64,000 nucleotides of DNA from Myxococcus stipitatus DSM 14675 (GCF_000331735.1 NC_020126.1:9613501-9677500); one strand, 5' to 3'. Positions 9,082 to 19,181 are shown, counted from the stretch's first letter. The notes: generated by a model not told the origin, from the letters alone. Translations and numbers: made by a program.

Positions 9082-9342
9082 TCAGGCGTCGTCGCGTCCC
9101 AGGTTGACGACGGCTTGCAGCCGCGCCACCACGGCCTCCGCGCCCTGGTGCAGGTGCGTCCCGTCCCAGAGTGCGGGCACGGAGTGGCCACCGTGCAGCG
9201 TCCAGTCCAGCTCCGCCTGTGCATACGCGAGGTTGCGGAACTCGACGCGGTCCTCCAGCGCGTGGTCGACGACGTAGCGCCGCGCCACGGCGGAGGGCTT
9301 GTCGGCGATGCGGTGGAACAACTCGAGCGTGGAAGAGGTCAT
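9082..9342 (-). CDS. Glutaredoxin-fold protein lacking the redox cysteines
   Basis: 86 residues starting at the ATG overlapping the rrf2/nsrR stop (ATGA). The order resembles a small thioredoxin fold: helix, strand RVEFRNLAYAQAEL, then HGGHSVPALWDGTHLHQG, which matches the cis-Pro loop and Gly turn of glutaredoxins (VPxLxxxG...G). However, there is no CxxC or CxxS at the N-terminus; the sequence MTSSTLELFHRIADKP contains no Cys at all. It may therefore bind a partner or thiol rather than act as a redox enzyme. It is the last gene of the NsrR operon, which suggests a role in nitrosative stress. Confidence 0.7.
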   Translation of the reverse strand: MTSSTLELFHRIADKPSAVARRYVVDHALEDRVEFRNLAYAQAELDWTLHGGHSVPALWDGTHLHQGAEAVVARLQAVVNLGRDDA

Positions 9343-9785
9343 GGCGTCGACACGGGGAGGAAGAGCGCCGCCAGGTCCTTGCGGGAGCGGCCCACCAGGT
9401 CCGCCAGTGTGTACCGGTCCAGCACGGCGAGGAAGGCCTCTCGCGCCTCGGAGAGCACGCCCTTGAGGCCACACGCCGGCGAGATGGGGCAGGTGTTCTT
9501 CTCGCGGTTGAAGCACTCCACCAGCTCGAAGTCGGGCTCGGCCGCGCGCAGCACCTTGCCCACGCGGATGTCCTTCGTCGCGCGCGCCAGCATCACGCCG
9601 CCGGAGCGCCCCGCCTTGACCTCCACGAAGCCCTCCGACGCGAGCGTCTGCACCACCCGCACCAGGTGGTGCTTGGAGATGCCGTACGCGTCCGCCAGCT
9701 CCTGCGTGGAGGCGAGCCGCTCCGGCCTCGCGGCGAGGTAGAGCAGGACACGCAGCGAGTAGTCGGCGTGGAGGGTGAGGTGCAC
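9339..9785 (-). CDS. nsrR: Rrf2-family NO-responsive regulator (NsrR-like)
   Basis: 148 residues, starting at GTG 9785, one base after the upstream stop. Residues 1-60 are the Rrf2 winged helix (HLTLHADYSLRVLLYLA, ELADAYGISKHHLVRVVQTLA, GFVEVKAGRSGGVMLA). Three cysteines in CFNREKNTC-x5-C spacing (8 and 6 residues apart) match the iron-sulfur ligand spacing known for Bacillus NsrR. It is expected to repress its own operon through an Fe-S cluster that reacts with nitric oxide. An NsrR-type palindrome lies in front of the first gene of the operon. Identification as NsrR rather than IscR rests on this site and on the gene content. Confidence 0.86.
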   Translation of the reverse strand: MHLTLHADYSLRVLLYLAARPERLASTQELADAYGISKHHLVRVVQTLASEGFVEVKAGRSGGVMLARATKDIRVGKVLRAAEPDFELVECFNREKNTCPISPACGLKGVLSEAREAFLAVLDRYTLADLVGRSRKDLAALFLPVSTP

Positions 9786-9786
9786 G

Positions 9787-10782
9787 TCAGCGAGCTCCCG
9801 AGGCCTCCGCCCTGGGGGTGCTCGGCAGGAAGACATCCGCGTGGAGGTCCTTCAGCGCGAGTCCCGAGAGGAAGAGCTTCTTGCGCAGGGATAACACCAA
9901 TCCGGAGTCCCCGCAGAGGAAGGCCCGGAAGCCCGCGGGCTTGGGACACTCCGCGCGGAGGAGCACGTCGAGCGCGCCCTCCGCCACGTCCCGGCTGCCG
10001 CCCGTCAGCACGCTCGGCCGGTAGTGGAAACCCGAGTGACGACGCGCGAGTTCCCGCAGCTCCTCCGTGAGGTAGAGCCCCTCCGGCGTGCGCGCGCCCT
10101 GGAAGAGCCAGATGGGTCCGGTGTGTCCCGACTCGAGCGCGTCACGGACGATGCCGTACAGCGGCGCCAGGCCCGTGCCCGTGCCCGCGAGCAGCAAGGG
10201 TTGCTCGAAGCGGCCCGGAACATAGAAGCAGCTTCCCGCGGGGCCCTGCACGGCCACGGCGTCTCCCGCGCGCGCGTGCTCCGACAGCCAGCCGCTCATC
10301 AGTCCGCCCGGGATGCGGCGCACGTGCAACTCCAGCAGCCCCTCGCGCGGCAGGCTCGCCAGGGAGTAGCTGCGGGCGAGTCCATCCTCCCGCAGCAGCG
10401 ACACGTACTGCCCCGCCCGGTAGTCCAGCGGCGCGGAGGTGGACAGCCTCACGCGCAGCACGCTCGCGGACAGCGGCGTCACGGAGTCGATGCGCGCGGG
10501 GACTCGCAGCGCGTCCGCGCCGGAGACCTCCAGGCGCGTGCCCGCGGCGGGCTTGCAGACACACGCGAGGAAGTAGCCCTGCGCGCGCAGCGTGTCCTTG
10601 AGTCCCACGCGCGCGGCGTCCGGCACGTCGCCGGAGGTCGCGCGCATGAGGCAGGACTGGCACGCCCCCGCGCGGCAGGAGTTCGGCACCGCCACGCCCT
10701 GGCGCAGGAGCCCGTCCAGCACGCTCTCCTCGGGCTCGAGCGGATACCACTTCGACTCGTGCTTCACCTGGGTCATGGACAT
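9787..10782 (-). CDS. 2Fe-2S ferredoxin / FAD oxidoreductase
   Basis: 331 residues, ATG 10782 after a strong AGGAGG. The N-terminal plant-type ferredoxin domain has the ligands C-x4-C-x2-C (SCRAGACQSC) and a fourth Cys in FLACVC. It is followed by an FAD-binding barrel with the RSYSLAS motif and an NAD(P)-binding domain with GTGTGLAPLYG and the late FLCGDSG. The layout is that of phenol hydroxylase/CDP-6-deoxy reductase-type electron-transfer proteins. Placed directly after a truncated hemoglobin, it is the likely reductase that re-reduces the heme during NO dioxygenation, the split equivalent of flavohemoglobin Hmp. That partner assignment is an inference. Confidence 0.9.
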   Translation of the reverse strand: MSMTQVKHESKWYPLEPEESVLDGLLRQGVAVPNSCRAGACQSCLMRATSGDVPDAARVGLKDTLRAQGYFLACVCKPAAGTRLEVSGADALRVPARIDSVTPLSASVLRVRLSTSAPLDYRAGQYVSLLREDGLARSYSLASLPREGLLELHVRRIPGGLMSGWLSEHARAGDAVAVQGPAGSCFYVPGRFEQPLLLAGTGTGLAPLYGIVRDALESGHTGPIWLFQGARTPEGLYLTEELRELARRHSGFHYRPSVLTGGSRDVAEGALDVLLRAECPKPAGFRAFLCGDSGLVLSLRKKLFLSGLALKDLHADVFLPSTPRAEASGAR

Positions 10783-10801
10783 GGCGTGCCTCCTGGGGGG
10801 T

Positions 10802-11185
10802 TCAGCGGTTGAGCACGTCCGCGCGAGCCCCACCCGCGATGGCCAGCACCTGCGCCACCAGCGGCGCGGCCACGCCCAATTCCTCCAGCGTGGCGCGCAG
10901 GTGCTCCACCACCGCGTCGAAGTGCACGTCGCCGAGGCCGCGCTTCACCAGGTGCGCATGGCCCGCGCGCATGTCCTTCCCCGAGTAGCTCGACGGCCCG
11001 CCCGTCACCATCGTCAGGAACGCCTTCTGCTTCGACGCCTGGCGCTCCATGTCCACGTCCTCGAAGAAGTGGCTGATGCGGTCGTCGGACAGCACCTTCC
11101 GGTAGAACACCTCCACCGCCGCCGCCATCGCCGGCTCCCCGCCAATCTGCTCGTAGACGCTCTTCTGCTGCGCAGCCGTGCTCAT
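10802..11185 (-). CDS. Group I truncated hemoglobin
   Basis: 127 residues beginning MSTAAQQKSVYEQIGGEPAM. It has the trHbN features: YEQIGG at the start, Tyr at B10 (VFYRKVL), the Phe pair in HFFEDVD, and the distal/proximal block SYSGKDMRAGHAHLV containing the proximal His. It is a small cytoplasmic heme protein that in this family oxidises nitric oxide to nitrate using O2. It is the first gene of a four-gene operon, 19 bp before the reductase, and has the NsrR-type palindrome directly upstream. The longer open frame to 11818 is not coding beyond this start. Confidence 0.93.
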   Translation of the reverse strand: MSTAAQQKSVYEQIGGEPAMAAAVEVFYRKVLSDDRISHFFEDVDMERQASKQKAFLTMVTGGPSSYSGKDMRAGHAHLVKRGLGDVHFDAVVEHLRATLEELGVAAPLVAQVLAIAGGARADVLNR

Positions 11186-11218
11186 CGCATCCGCTCCTTC
11201 GCCCGGGTCGGGTTTAAA

Positions 11219-11237
11219 GATGCATTTCAAATGCATC
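11219..11237 (-). promoter_or_regulatory. NsrR-type operator
   Basis: GATGCATTT-C-AAATGCATC is a perfect 9-1-9 palindrome ending 33 bp before the truncated hemoglobin start. It matches the known NsrR consensus (ATGYATTT-N-AAATRCAT). The flanks extend to AAAGATGCATTT on one side. Since the operon encodes an NsrR-like protein, this is probably the autoregulatory NO-responsive site. Confidence 0.85.
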
Positions 11238-11310
11238 GTTTGACAGAGAGGGTCAACTGAAGGAGAGAAGCCGCGCGAATCGAGGGAATCAGGCGCCCCG
11301 CGCAAATTCT

Positions 11311-11940
11311 TCACGTCTCCGCGCGAAAATTGCGCCCCAGTCCCGGGCCGGTGCCGACGTAGTGACGGAAGACGTAGAGCAGCGGCCGCCAGCGCGTCAC
11401 GTCGACATGGTGGGTGCCTGGCACGGTGATGTCCTCGTGCGCGTGCACCCGGGTGACGCGCAGCTCGACGATGGCGAACGAGGGCGCGTCCTCGCCAGGC
11501 GTGAGCGTCGACCGGTGCGCCGAGAGCAGCACCGCCTCGAACTGCAGCGGACACTCGGCCACGCGCGGCGGCGCCACGGTGCCGGAGGGCAAGGGCGTGA
11601 GGCCCGCGCGCTCGAACTTGCGAGGCTCGTGCTGGTAGCCCATGGCGCGCTTCGCCTCCGGCACGGGGAAGCGGCCCGTCGTCGGCGCGATGCGCTCCAC
11701 CTGCGGCCACTGCGCGGCGGAGGGCAGGTTCACCACGGCCTCCCGCGTGCGCTCCAGGTTCGCCAGCCCCTGGCCCATCAAGCCCAACCCCAGCACGAGC
11801 CGGTCGTCGAGCGCCCACACCGAGGAGAACGGCGTCAGGTTCGGCGCGCCGTCCTCCCCGACGGTGCTCAGCAGCGCCACGGGGGTTCCGAAGTAGAGGA
11901 TGCGAGGTGCAATCACGCGGTGTCGGGTCGGCTCGTTCAT
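11311..11940 (-). CDS. Flavin reductase family (FMN-binding split barrel) protein
   Basis: 209 residues starting MNEPTRHRVIAPRILYFGTPV. It has the DIM6/NTAB pattern: substrate/FMN-binding GTPVALLSTVGEDGAPNLTPFSSVWALDD, then ANLERTREAVVNLPS, and an ending with VDVTRWRPLLYVFRHY. It probably binds FMN and acts as a flavin reductase or flavin-dependent oxidoreductase of unknown substrate. It is transcribed away from an ArsR-type regulator, with a palindrome in the shared promoter; a divergent regulator-target pair is the natural reading. Confidence 0.82.
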   Translation of the reverse strand: MNEPTRHRVIAPRILYFGTPVALLSTVGEDGAPNLTPFSSVWALDDRLVLGLGLMGQGLANLERTREAVVNLPSAAQWPQVERIAPTTGRFPVPEAKRAMGYQHEPRKFERAGLTPLPSGTVAPPRVAECPLQFEAVLLSAHRSTLTPGEDAPSFAIVELRVTRVHAHEDITVPGTHHVDVTRWRPLLYVFRHYVGTGPGLGRNFRAET

Positions 11941-12018
11941 CCGCGCATCGCTAGCGTGGGAGCGCACCGGGATGTTTCGGCGGTGACAGAAGCGTCGAGG
12001 GAAAGCCCCCGCGGGGAA

Positions 12019-12042
12019 ATACTTCGGCCTGGACCGAAGTAT
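12019..12042. promoter_or_regulatory. Palindromic operator between flavin reductase and ArsR genes
   Basis: ATACTTCGG-cctgga-CCGAAGTAT is a perfect 9-bp inverted repeat with a 6-base spacer, 30 bp before the ArsR-type gene and about 80 bp before the flavin reductase gene. It is AT-richer than its surroundings and is probably the binding site of the divergently encoded regulator. Confidence 0.7.
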
Positions 12043-12071
12043 CTCCGCGCGCAAAGCCATACACTCGCCCC

Positions 12072-12749
12072 ATGCCTCAATCCCTCGACCTGGCCCTCGT
12101 CGCGGCGCTCATCGGAGACCCCGCGCGCGCGAGCATGCTGTCGCGCCTGCTGGAAGGCCCCGCGAGGACCGCGGGAGAGCTGGCGGCGGAGGCGCGCATC
12201 TCGCCGCAGACAGCGAGCGGCCACCTCGCGAAGCTCCTGGAGGGACAGCTCGTGCGCGTGGAGGTGCAGGGCCGCCACCGCTACTACCGGCTGGCCCACC
12301 CGAACGTGGCGCGAGCACTGGAGGCCCTCCAGCTCCTCGCCCCCACGCGCCTCATCCCCTCGCGAGTCCCCGAGCCGCTGCGCTTCGCGCGCACCTGCTA
12401 TGACCACCTCGCGGGCACGCTGGGCGTGGCCCTGGCGGAGGCGCTGGAGCACCGGGGCCTGCTGGAGTCGGGAGAGGACAGCTACGTCCTGACGCCCGCG
12501 GGCACGCGCTTCGTCTCGAGCTGGGGCGTGGACGTGGAGGCCCTGTCCCAAGGCCGGCGCGCCTTCGCACGCCGTTGCCTGGACTGGAGCGAGCGCCGCG
12601 CCCACGTGGGGGGAGCGCTGGGCGCCGCGATGACGGAGCGCCTCTTCGTGCTGCGCTGGATTGCACGCCGGCCCGAGGGCCGCGGAGTGCGGCTCACCGT
12701 CGAGGGCCGGCGGGGATTCGACCAGCAACTGGGGCTGACCTGGCCGTGA
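12072..12749 (+). CDS. ArsR-family winged-helix regulator
   Basis: 225 residues. Residues 8-80 form an ArsR-like DNA-binding domain (ALIGDPARASMLSRLLEGPARTAGELAAEARISPQTASGHLAKLLEGQLVRVE in order, with the wing GRHRYYRL). The remaining 140 residues are a C-terminal domain (CYDHLAGTLGVALAEALEHRGLL, then RCLDWSERRAHVGGALGAA). This matches the longer ArsR-type regulators with a CYDHLAG motif rather than the short metal sensors. No metal-binding Cys pair is evident. It probably controls the divergent flavin reductase gene and itself. Confidence 0.88.
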   Translation: MPQSLDLALVAALIGDPARASMLSRLLEGPARTAGELAAEARISPQTASGHLAKLLEGQLVRVEVQGRHRYYRLAHPNVARALEALQLLAPTRLIPSRVPEPLRFARTCYDHLAGTLGVALAEALEHRGLLESGEDSYVLTPAGTRFVSSWGVDVEALSQGRRAFARRCLDWSERRAHVGGALGAAMTERLFVLRWIARRPEGRGVRLTVEGRRGFDQQLGLTWP

Positions 12750-12768
12750 AGCCGGTCAGCCCGTCGCC

Positions 12769-13176
12769 TCAGCCCCGAGCGCCAGCGGCGCCGATGCGGG
12801 CCGCCTCGCGGCGCACCGTGGCCTGCTCCAGCTCGTAGCGGGCGTCCTCGGAGGACAGGCCCTTCAGGCGCTCCTGCGCCTCGGCCATGCGCTTGCGCGC
12901 GCCGTCCACGTCGATGCCGGACACGTGCTCGGCGGCGTCCGCCAGCACCAGCACCTTGTCGTTGGCCACTTCCACGAAGCCGCCGGCGACGAAGTACGCG
13001 TCGCGCTTGCCAGCCTCCACCAGCGTCAGCGCGCCCGGCTCCATCAGCGACAGGAACGGGGTGTGGCCCGGCCGCACGCCAAACAGGCCCTTCCCACCGG
13101 GCACAACCGCCTCGTCGGCCTGGACCGACAGGATGCGCTTCTCGGGGGTGACAATCTCCACAGTCAGCTTGGCCAT
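12769..13176 (-). CDS. atpC: ATP synthase F1 epsilon subunit
   Basis: 135 residues starting MAKLTVEIVTPEKRILSVQA. The N-terminal beta-sandwich has the family blocks VVPGGKGLFGVRPGHTPFLS and FVAGGFVEVANDKVLVLAD; the C-terminal helical hairpin follows (ARKRMAEAQERLKGL). It is the central-stalk subunit that couples and regulates rotation. It lies downstream of atpD but is separated from it by an unrelated secreted-protein gene; the gap to that gene is 22 bp. It converges with the ArsR-type gene 19 bp away. Confidence 0.95.
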   Translation of the reverse strand: MAKLTVEIVTPEKRILSVQADEAVVPGGKGLFGVRPGHTPFLSLMEPGALTLVEAGKRDAYFVAGGFVEVANDKVLVLADAAEHVSGIDVDGARKRMAEAQERLKGLSSEDARYELEQATVRREAARIGAAGARG

Positions 13177-13198
13177 GAGGCTCCTCGCACTACCCAAA

Positions 13199-13771
13199 TC
13201 AGAAATGGAGCTGCTGGGTGACGCCACCCACCGGCTCGAACTCCACCACCCCGCCGTCCGTCAACCGAGGCCCCTTGCCGGGGATGCCGAGCGTGCCTTC
13301 CAACCACTTCAAGTGGTGGGTCATCTGGCGCACCTCGGTGAGCAGCTTCGAGGGGACCACGTCCGTCAGGCGCCGCTCCAGGACGCGCTGTCCCTCGCGC
13401 GTGTACTGCCCCGCCACCAACACCTCCACCGCCCAGCCCGGAGGCCCCTTCGGCTGCTTGCCCTTCTTCTTCGTCCGGGGCGCGGGCTTCGCCTTCCCCT
13501 TCTCCACCAGGGGCCAGAGCACCCACACCCGCTCACCGTCGTTGGAGACGAAGTAGTAGTCGTCCACCGTCCCCACGCACTGCTCGAGGTGCCAGGCGGG
13601 ACCGCTCTCCTTCGTCACCTCGAGCCGGCACTTGCCCGCCCCCGAGTCCACCATGCGCACGCTGTACAAGCCGTTGGCGCTCACCCGAGCCCTTCCCTTG
13701 CGCTCCTCCGCCAAGGCGGGGAGCGACAGGACACAGAAGAACAGGGCGAGCGCCGCGTGACGCATGGTCAC
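13199..13771 (-). CDS. Secreted hypothetical protein inside the atp operon
   Basis: 190 residues with a clear signal peptide (RHAALALFFCVLSLPALA-EE). The mature part is basic, with a Lys-rich loop (RTKKKGKQPKGPPG) and no recognised domain. DGERVWVLWPLVEKGKA suggests a beta-rich fold. It sits between atpD (25 bp upstream) and atpC (22 bp downstream) on the same strand and is probably co-transcribed with them. The start may be ATG 13771 or 13765. Nothing in the sequence suggests a direct ATP synthase role. Confidence 0.75.
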   Translation of the reverse strand: MTMRHAALALFFCVLSLPALAEERKGRARVSANGLYSVRMVDSGAGKCRLEVTKESGPAWHLEQCVGTVDDYYFVSNDGERVWVLWPLVEKGKAKPAPRTKKKGKQPKGPPGWAVEVLVAGQYTREGQRVLERRLTDVVPSKLLTEVRQMTHHLKWLEGTLGIPGKGPRLTDGGVVEFEPVGGVTQQLHF

Positions 13772-13796
13772 CTCGGAAGAGGGTGGGACAGCGAGT

Positions 13797-15239
<1,443 letters not shown>

Positions 15240-15394
15240 GGGTGTCGTCTGCCTCGTGCGGGGGGCGACCGGCGCCGTGCCCGTCATCAAATTTCGGCCC
15301 GGATATGAGGGCGGAGCCCCTTTACCGGGCGCCTCCCCTAGAATCAAGCCTCCCGGGCTCCGGACCGGTAAGTCCCGCTTAGCGGATCCACGCC

Positions 15395-15410
15395 GTGGGG
15401 CCAACCCCAC
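15395..15410 (-). terminator. Stem-loop just after the SPFH gene
   Basis: GTGGGG-CCAA-CCCCAC is a 6-bp perfect stem with a 4-base loop, immediately downstream of the SPFH lipoprotein stop at 15411. There is no T-tract, so it may be an attenuating or Rho-assisted end rather than a strong intrinsic terminator. Confidence 0.4.
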
Positions 15411-16208
15411 CTACTTTTCGCCCACCTGGTACACCAGCGGCAGGTTGCCCTTCGAGCCGCCGCCCACGATGACCACCTTGGCGTTGGAGCTGGCGGCCAG
15501 CTTCTCGGTCGCCTCGATGCCCTTGAAGCGCAGGTACTCCTCCGTGAGGCCCTGGCGGACGATGGTCTGGTACTTGGCGATGCCCTCGGCTTCGATCTGC
15601 CGGCGCTCGGCCTCCTGGCGCTCCTTGTCCAGGGTGAAGCGCATCTTCTGGCTGCGCTGCTCCTCGGCCAGCTTGTCGGAGATGGCCTCCCGGATGGCCG
15701 TGGGCAGCGTCACGTCCCGGACCAGGATGGCCTCCACGACGACGTGCTTGTCCTTCAGCGCCCGGGTCACCTCGTCGAAGATCTCCTTCTCAATCTGCTC
15801 GCGCTTGGTGGAATAGATCTCCTCCGGCGCGTACCGGCCGAACACCTTGCGGGCCTCTGAGCGGGTGATGGGGGCGATGAGGATGTCCGCGTACCGGGGG
15901 CCCGTCTGCGTGTGCAGCTCGAAGAGCTTCGTCGGGTCCACCCGGTAGCGCACGCTGGAGTCCACCCGCAGGTCCAGGCCGTTGTTGGACAGGACGCTCA
16001 GCTCGTCCTTCATCTCCTGGACGCGCAGGTCGTACACGATGAGCGACTTGCCCGGCCGCATCACGTGCATGCCTTCGCCATAGGGCTCGCGCAGCGTGCC
16101 GCTGCCGAACGAGTCGAACCCAATCCCCCCGTGGCCGCTGGGGATGGTGTCGAAACCACAGCCACTTCCCAAGAGCAGCACGCCCAACAGCATCCCCAGT
16201 CGCTTCAC
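15411..16208 (-). CDS. SPFH/prohibitin-like lipoprotein
   Basis: 265 residues, starting at GTG 16208 with GGGAGG six bases upstream. A short signal ends in the lipobox LLLGSGC, so the protein should be lipid-anchored. Residues 30-200 form an SPFH (band 7) domain (GKSLIVYDLRVQEMKDELSV, VDSSVRYRVDP, RYAPEEIYSTKREQIEKEI). A charged helical region follows (RFTLDKERQEAERRQIEAEGIAK), as in prohibitin/HflK-type proteins. These proteins scaffold membrane complexes and proteases. It lies between atpG and atpD on the same strand, a position suggesting co-expression with F1 genes. Confidence 0.88.
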   Translation of the reverse strand: MKRLGMLLGVLLLGSGCGFDTIPSGHGGIGFDSFGSGTLREPYGEGMHVMRPGKSLIVYDLRVQEMKDELSVLSNNGLDLRVDSSVRYRVDPTKLFELHTQTGPRYADILIAPITRSEARKVFGRYAPEEIYSTKREQIEKEIFDEVTRALKDKHVVVEAILVRDVTLPTAIREAISDKLAEEQRSQKMRFTLDKERQEAERRQIEAEGIAKYQTIVRQGLTEEYLRFKGIEATEKLAASSNAKVVIVGGGSKGNLPLVYQVGEK

Positions 16209-16316
16209 GAAGCCTCCCTCGCATGAGCCCACACGTGCTCGGGGGAGACCTTAAACGCGAAGGGCCCGCTCCCAAAAATGGGGCGGGCCCGGAGCGTACG
16301 GCGGTGGGGCCTGGGA

Positions 16317-17198
<882 letters not shown>

Positions 17199-17416
17199 GG
17201 GACGAGCAACTCCTGTGGGACGTTCTGCCGATACCCCCAGGTGAGAGCAGGGCAGCTTGACGGCGGGGCCCCCTATATAAGCGGGCCGGGGGCCGGTCAA
17301 CGGCAGTCCTCCCGGGGCTTTCCGGACACGCGGCCGGGTCCCTCCAGCGCAGGGCGGCCAGGCGGGCCCGGGGGCCCTGGGTTTCGATGGCGGGGCGGCA
17401 CCTTACCTTCGAGGGC

Positions 17417-17836
17417 ATGACCCCCGCTGGACCCGTGCTCATCGTCGAGGACGACCTGGACATCCGTGAGGCACTCCAGGCCTATCTGGAGCTCCAAGGG
17501 TATTCCGTGCGTTCGGCGGGGGACGGGCGGGAGGCGCTGGCGCACCTGGCGGCCTCGCCGAGCCCCTCCCTCATCCTGTTGGACATGGGGTTGCCGGTGA
17601 TGGACGGGCACCGGGTGCTGACGGCCCGGGCGAGCGCGCCGGGGCTCTCGCGGGTGCCGGTCGTCATCCTGTCGGCGGACACGGAGCGGATGAGTCCTCG
17701 GGACAGAGCGGTGTACGCGGCCAGCCAGGGAGTGGCGGCGTTCCTGCCGAAGCCGGTGGACCCTCGGCGGTTGCTGGAGACGCTCCGGCGGTTGTTGCCG
17801 GGCCAGGCCGAGGCCCAGACGGACGCGCCTTCCTGA
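17417..17836 (+). CDS. Single-domain response regulator
   Basis: 139 residues made only of a CheY-like receiver. The acidic pocket is in VLIVEDDLD, the phospho-acceptor Asp is D56 (ILLDMGLPVMDG), and the conserved Lys is K112 (FLPKPVDP). No output domain follows. The ATG at 17417 begins 10 codons into the open frame and fits the receiver start. It is transcribed divergently from atpG. A stand-alone receiver of this kind acts in a phosphorelay or by protein contact; the partner kinase is not adjacent. Confidence 0.9.
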   Translation: MTPAGPVLIVEDDLDIREALQAYLELQGYSVRSAGDGREALAHLAASPSPSLILLDMGLPVMDGHRVLTARASAPGLSRVPVVILSADTERMSPRDRAVYAASQGVAAFLPKPVDPRRLLETLRRLLPGQAEAQTDAPS

Positions 17837-17913
17837 CGTGAGGGCCTCACACGGGGCTTTGTCTGGTGGGCGGGTCGGAACACAATGGCGGCTGGAGTGG
17901 TGTTCCAGGGTCC

Positions 17914-18561
17914 ATGAAGCCAACCCGAGCGAGCGGTATCTGGGCGCGCAGGGCCCTTGTCCTCCTGCTCGTGGGCATCGTGGGCCTGCTCGGCCTCTCG
18001 TACCTGGTGCGAGTGAGCTACGAGGAGCGCATCGTGCCGTTGGTGGAGGCGCCCGAGGCGCCCGTGGCGCTCGTGTTCGGCGCGGGGCTGGCGCCGGGCG
18101 CAGTGCCCTCTCCAGTGCTGGCGCAGCGGCTGGACATGGCGATGGCGCTGTGGCGCGCGGGCAAGGTGCGCGCGGTGCTGGTGAGTGGGGACGAGGTGAA
18201 GCCGTTCCACCACGAGACGCGGGCCATGCGGCGCTACCTGTTGGCTCGGGGCCTGCCGGAGGACGTGGTGCTGGGGGATGAGGCGGGGCTGTCGACGTAT
18301 GACAGCTGCCTGCGGGCGCGGGCGGTGTTCGGGGCGAGCAAGGCATTGCTGGTGACGCAGCGGTTTCATCTGCCGCGGGCGTTGTTCATCGCGAACTCGG
18401 TGGGCATCGACGCGTGGGGCGTGGCGGCGGATGAGGGTCGCTCGACGCCTTGGCGGTACACGGTGCGCGAGACGCTGTCGCGGGTGCTGGCGTTGGGGAT
18501 GGTGGTGCTGAAGGTGGAGCCCGTCTACCCCACGGGCCGCGCGGCGGTCCCCAAGGGCTGA
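17914..18561 (+). CDS. SanA/YdcF-like membrane protein (DUF218)
   Basis: 215 residues from ATG 17914. It has one N-terminal transmembrane anchor (ALVLLLVGIVGLLGLSYLV) followed by a DUF218 domain: VALVFGAGLAPGAVPSPVLAQRLDMA, VLVSGDE, DSCLRARAVFG and LLVTQRFHLPRALFIA. The order matches SanA (vancomycin high-temperature exclusion protein) and ElyC/YdcF, which act in the cell envelope or peptidoglycan metabolism. It follows the response regulator by 77 bp on the same strand. Confidence 0.88.
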   Translation: MKPTRASGIWARRALVLLLVGIVGLLGLSYLVRVSYEERIVPLVEAPEAPVALVFGAGLAPGAVPSPVLAQRLDMAMALWRAGKVRAVLVSGDEVKPFHHETRAMRRYLLARGLPEDVVLGDEAGLSTYDSCLRARAVFGASKALLVTQRFHLPRALFIANSVGIDAWGVAADEGRSTPWRYTVRETLSRVLALGMVVLKVEPVYPTGRAAVPKG

Positions 18562-18674
18562 GGCAGGGCCGAGCCCGGCAGGCGGGCGGGCGCGTGCGAA
18601 TTGCGGCGGTCGGAGTGGGTTCTCATTGTTGAGACACGGAGGCTGGCCCACCCCTCTTTCGCGAGGAGAGACCC

Positions 18675-18947
18675 ATGCGATTCAAGAAGCTCGGCTCGGA
18701 GGACGTGGGCGAGTCCACCTCGCTGCGTCATGTGAATCAGGACACCGGCGAGGAGGAGATCAACATCACCGACCAGGACCTGGCGTCGTCTCCTCCCCTG
18801 GAGGAGGAGCCGGACTTCCGAGACATCCTCCCGGACCAGATTCACGAGTTCCGCCGAGGGGATGAGGAGACGGAAGAGACGGAGCTGACGGCACAGCCCG
18901 AGGAACGGTTGCGCCCCGCGCGCAGGGACCAATTGCCGGAGAGCTAG
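18675..18947 (+). CDS. Small acidic protein of unknown function
   Basis: 90 residues, starting at an ATG preceded by GAGGAGAG. It is strongly acidic and hydrophilic (EEEPDFRDILPDQIHEFRRGDEE), with no membrane segment or cysteines, and is probably disordered and cytoplasmic. The good ribosome site and lack of conflict with neighbours support it as real. No family was recognised. Confidence 0.62.
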   Translation: MRFKKLGSEDVGESTSLRHVNQDTGEEEINITDQDLASSPPLEEEPDFRDILPDQIHEFRRGDEETEETELTAQPEERLRPARRDQLPES

Positions 18948-19155
18948 GTTCACGCCCCCGTGAGGCGCCGCGGGGGTGGTTCGCGAGGAGAGGGGGCGGC
19001 ACTCTCTTCACGGACGTCGCCGTGGGGCGAGTCCTGTACGCACCACGTCGTGGCTCGACGGAGCTGGGAAACCGGGCTCGGCACACGACGTGATGTGACG
19101 ACATGGCAGAAGCCACGGCGTATCTGTTGGAGAGGAGCCGTGGGCCATCGGGTTG

Positions 19156-19181
19156 GCATGCCCCCGTGAATGGGGGCATGC
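19156..19181 (-). terminator. Strong stem-loop after the SUKH/histone-like gene
   Basis: GCATGCCCCC-GTGAAT-GGGGGCATGC is a perfect 10-bp stem starting 14 bp past the stop of the minus-strand gene. It is probably its terminator, although no T-tract follows on the minus strand. Confidence 0.6.

Noticed and set aside
10802..11818. 338-codon frame including the truncated hemoglobin
   Set aside because: The upstream 200 codons overlap the NsrR box and the antisense-phase part of the flavin reductase gene; the hemoglobin domain starts at 11185.
11311..12060. Longer start (12060) for the flavin reductase
   Set aside because: It would run through the palindromic operator, and the added residues are basic noise; ATG 11940 fits the family start.
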